Of a stretch of 64,000 bases of DNA, positions 63,489-64,000 are shown piece by piece. How positions within the stretch are numbered: the first letter of the stretch is position 1; every line of letters starts with the position of its first letter. The stretch is from Duganella sp. Root1480D1 (lineage in GTDB: Bacteria > Pseudomonadota > Gammaproteobacteria > Burkholderiales > Burkholderiaceae_D). The notes under the pieces were generated by a model. It was not told the origin of the DNA, made no database searches, and saw nothing but the letters and a program-made list of their open reading frames with translations. Both the position numbers and the translations under genes were made by a program. The stretch covers positions 274,838-338,837 of the forward strand of contig NZ_LMFZ01000007.1 of assembly GCF_001427305.1 (NCBI RefSeq), read 5' to 3'.

Positions 63489-63604
63489 AATCGAAACCTG
63501 ACCATCAAGCGGCCGACTCTTAAGTTGGCAATCATTGATTCTGAGCAACGTGATAATATTTGCAAGAAGCGTCAATTGGACGTCCATTTCACGTTAGAAA
63601 GCTC

Positions 63605-63892
63605 ATGGTCTACCTAGATTGCTCCGGAATTCGATTTGGGTCGCAGCTCGACGAAAAGCATCTGTTCGAGTGGGCGCGTGAAATTCCTTGTGTGGCGCAT
63701 TGGGAACGGGACACACTGGTGGTGAAGTCGAAGCGGATCTCTGAGGCGTCGCTTCGCGACCTTCTGGCTTTGTTCTGGCGCTACGAAATTCCGATGGCTC
63801 AGCTTGCTCAATTCAAAAACACGAAAAATGAGTCTTGGTTCGCCGCTCCTATCATGTACTGGCATATGGCGGTATTCGGTTCTAACGAATAA
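63605..63892 (+). CDS. Small uncharacterised protein
   Basis: 95 residues starting M-V-Y-L-D-C-S-G-I-R-F-G. It has D-E-K-H-L-F-E-W-A-R-E-I-P-C-V, then R-I-S-E-A-S-L-R-D-L-L-A-L-F-W-R-Y and a Trp/His-rich end A-P-I-M-Y-W-H-M-A-V-F-G. I do not recognise the family. Base composition is lower in G+C than the neighbours, hinting at a separate origin. A hairpin follows the stop. Confidence 0.6.
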   Translation: MVYLDCSGIRFGSQLDEKHLFEWAREIPCVAHWERDTLVVKSKRISEASLRDLLALFWRYEIPMAQLAQFKNTKNESWFAAPIMYWHMAVFGSNE

Positions 63893-63923
63893 GGTTAGAT
63901 CGTGCGAAGCCACGATCTGAACC
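63893..63923. terminator. Hairpin after the last gene
   Basis: GGTTAGATCGTG and CACGATCTGAACC form an imperfect stem around CGAAGC. No T-run follows, so terminator activity is uncertain. The remaining bases to 64000 show no gene. Confidence 0.4.
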
Positions 63924-64000
63924 GTTTGTTGGACAAGCCCGGGCCTGCACCGCAGGCGCATAGAAAATATGTCTTGGGATGTTGTCCCGGAATAGGGACT

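Overview
The window looks like a chromosomal segment of a high-GC betaproteobacterium, most likely Oxalobacteraceae (Massilia, Duganella or Janthinobacterium type). This is inferred from the gene set (HutC-controlled hut genes, OmpC-type beta porin, many multidomain sensor kinases, type B L31), strong G/C bias at third codon positions, and two families of dispersed palindromic repeats. No rRNA, CRISPR array, prophage or intact insertion sequence was seen.

Layout. 0-6 kb: histidine catabolism operon hutU-hutH-hutG-hutF-hutD, transcribed leftward and leaving the window inside hutD; a HutC-type operator sits in its promoter. 6-12.9 kb: an unrecognised protein paired with a degenerate J-domain protein, a secreted-type amidohydrolase, a BlaI/BlaR1-like repressor-protease pair with a palindromic operator, and a glutathione transferase. 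12.9-13.65 kb: an inverted-repeat-bounded cassette carrying one RAMA-like protein. 13.7-21.5 kb: DNA-alkylation genes (DUF2086 oxygenase, ada), the repressor gene hutC, a very large NMT1/THI5-PAS hybrid kinase and its receiver partner. 21.5-28.7 kb: trxA, rho, rpmE2, a GT39-type glycosyltransferase, a periplasmic binding protein and an FtsH-like membrane protease. 28.7-35.3 kb: two secreted paralogues, a candidate structured RNA, tRNA-Leu(CAA), a LuxR-type ATPase regulator, an AmpG-like transporter broken by a stop codon, and a DUF2214 protein.

35.3-41 kb: maeB, a small membrane protein, thiL, an RDD protein, an AraC regulator and a DUF3224 protein. 41.3-46.5 kb: a YfiR / hybrid kinase / GGDEF-EAL operon for cyclic-di-GMP signalling. 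46.7-51.3 kb: pncC, a divergent superfamily 1 helicase, a metallophosphatase, and an orphan pair resembling conjugation proteins TraL and TraM. 51.4-58.5 kb: a zinc-type ArsR/CDF efflux pair, then a C4-dicarboxylate unit (symporter with a clear sigma-54 promoter, porin, DctB kinase, DctD activator). 58.5-64 kb: FKBP isomerase, thpR, tcdA, a hemerythrin-PdxH fusion, a cyclopropane synthase-like enzyme, a short endonuclease V and a small unknown gene.

The most unusual items are the RAMA cassette with iteron-like inverted ends, an 82-bp perfect palindrome belonging to a repeat family that abuts stop codons, the hemerythrin-PdxH fusion, and the TraL/TraM-like pair without other transfer genes. 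All functions are assigned from sequence motifs read by eye; no database search was run.
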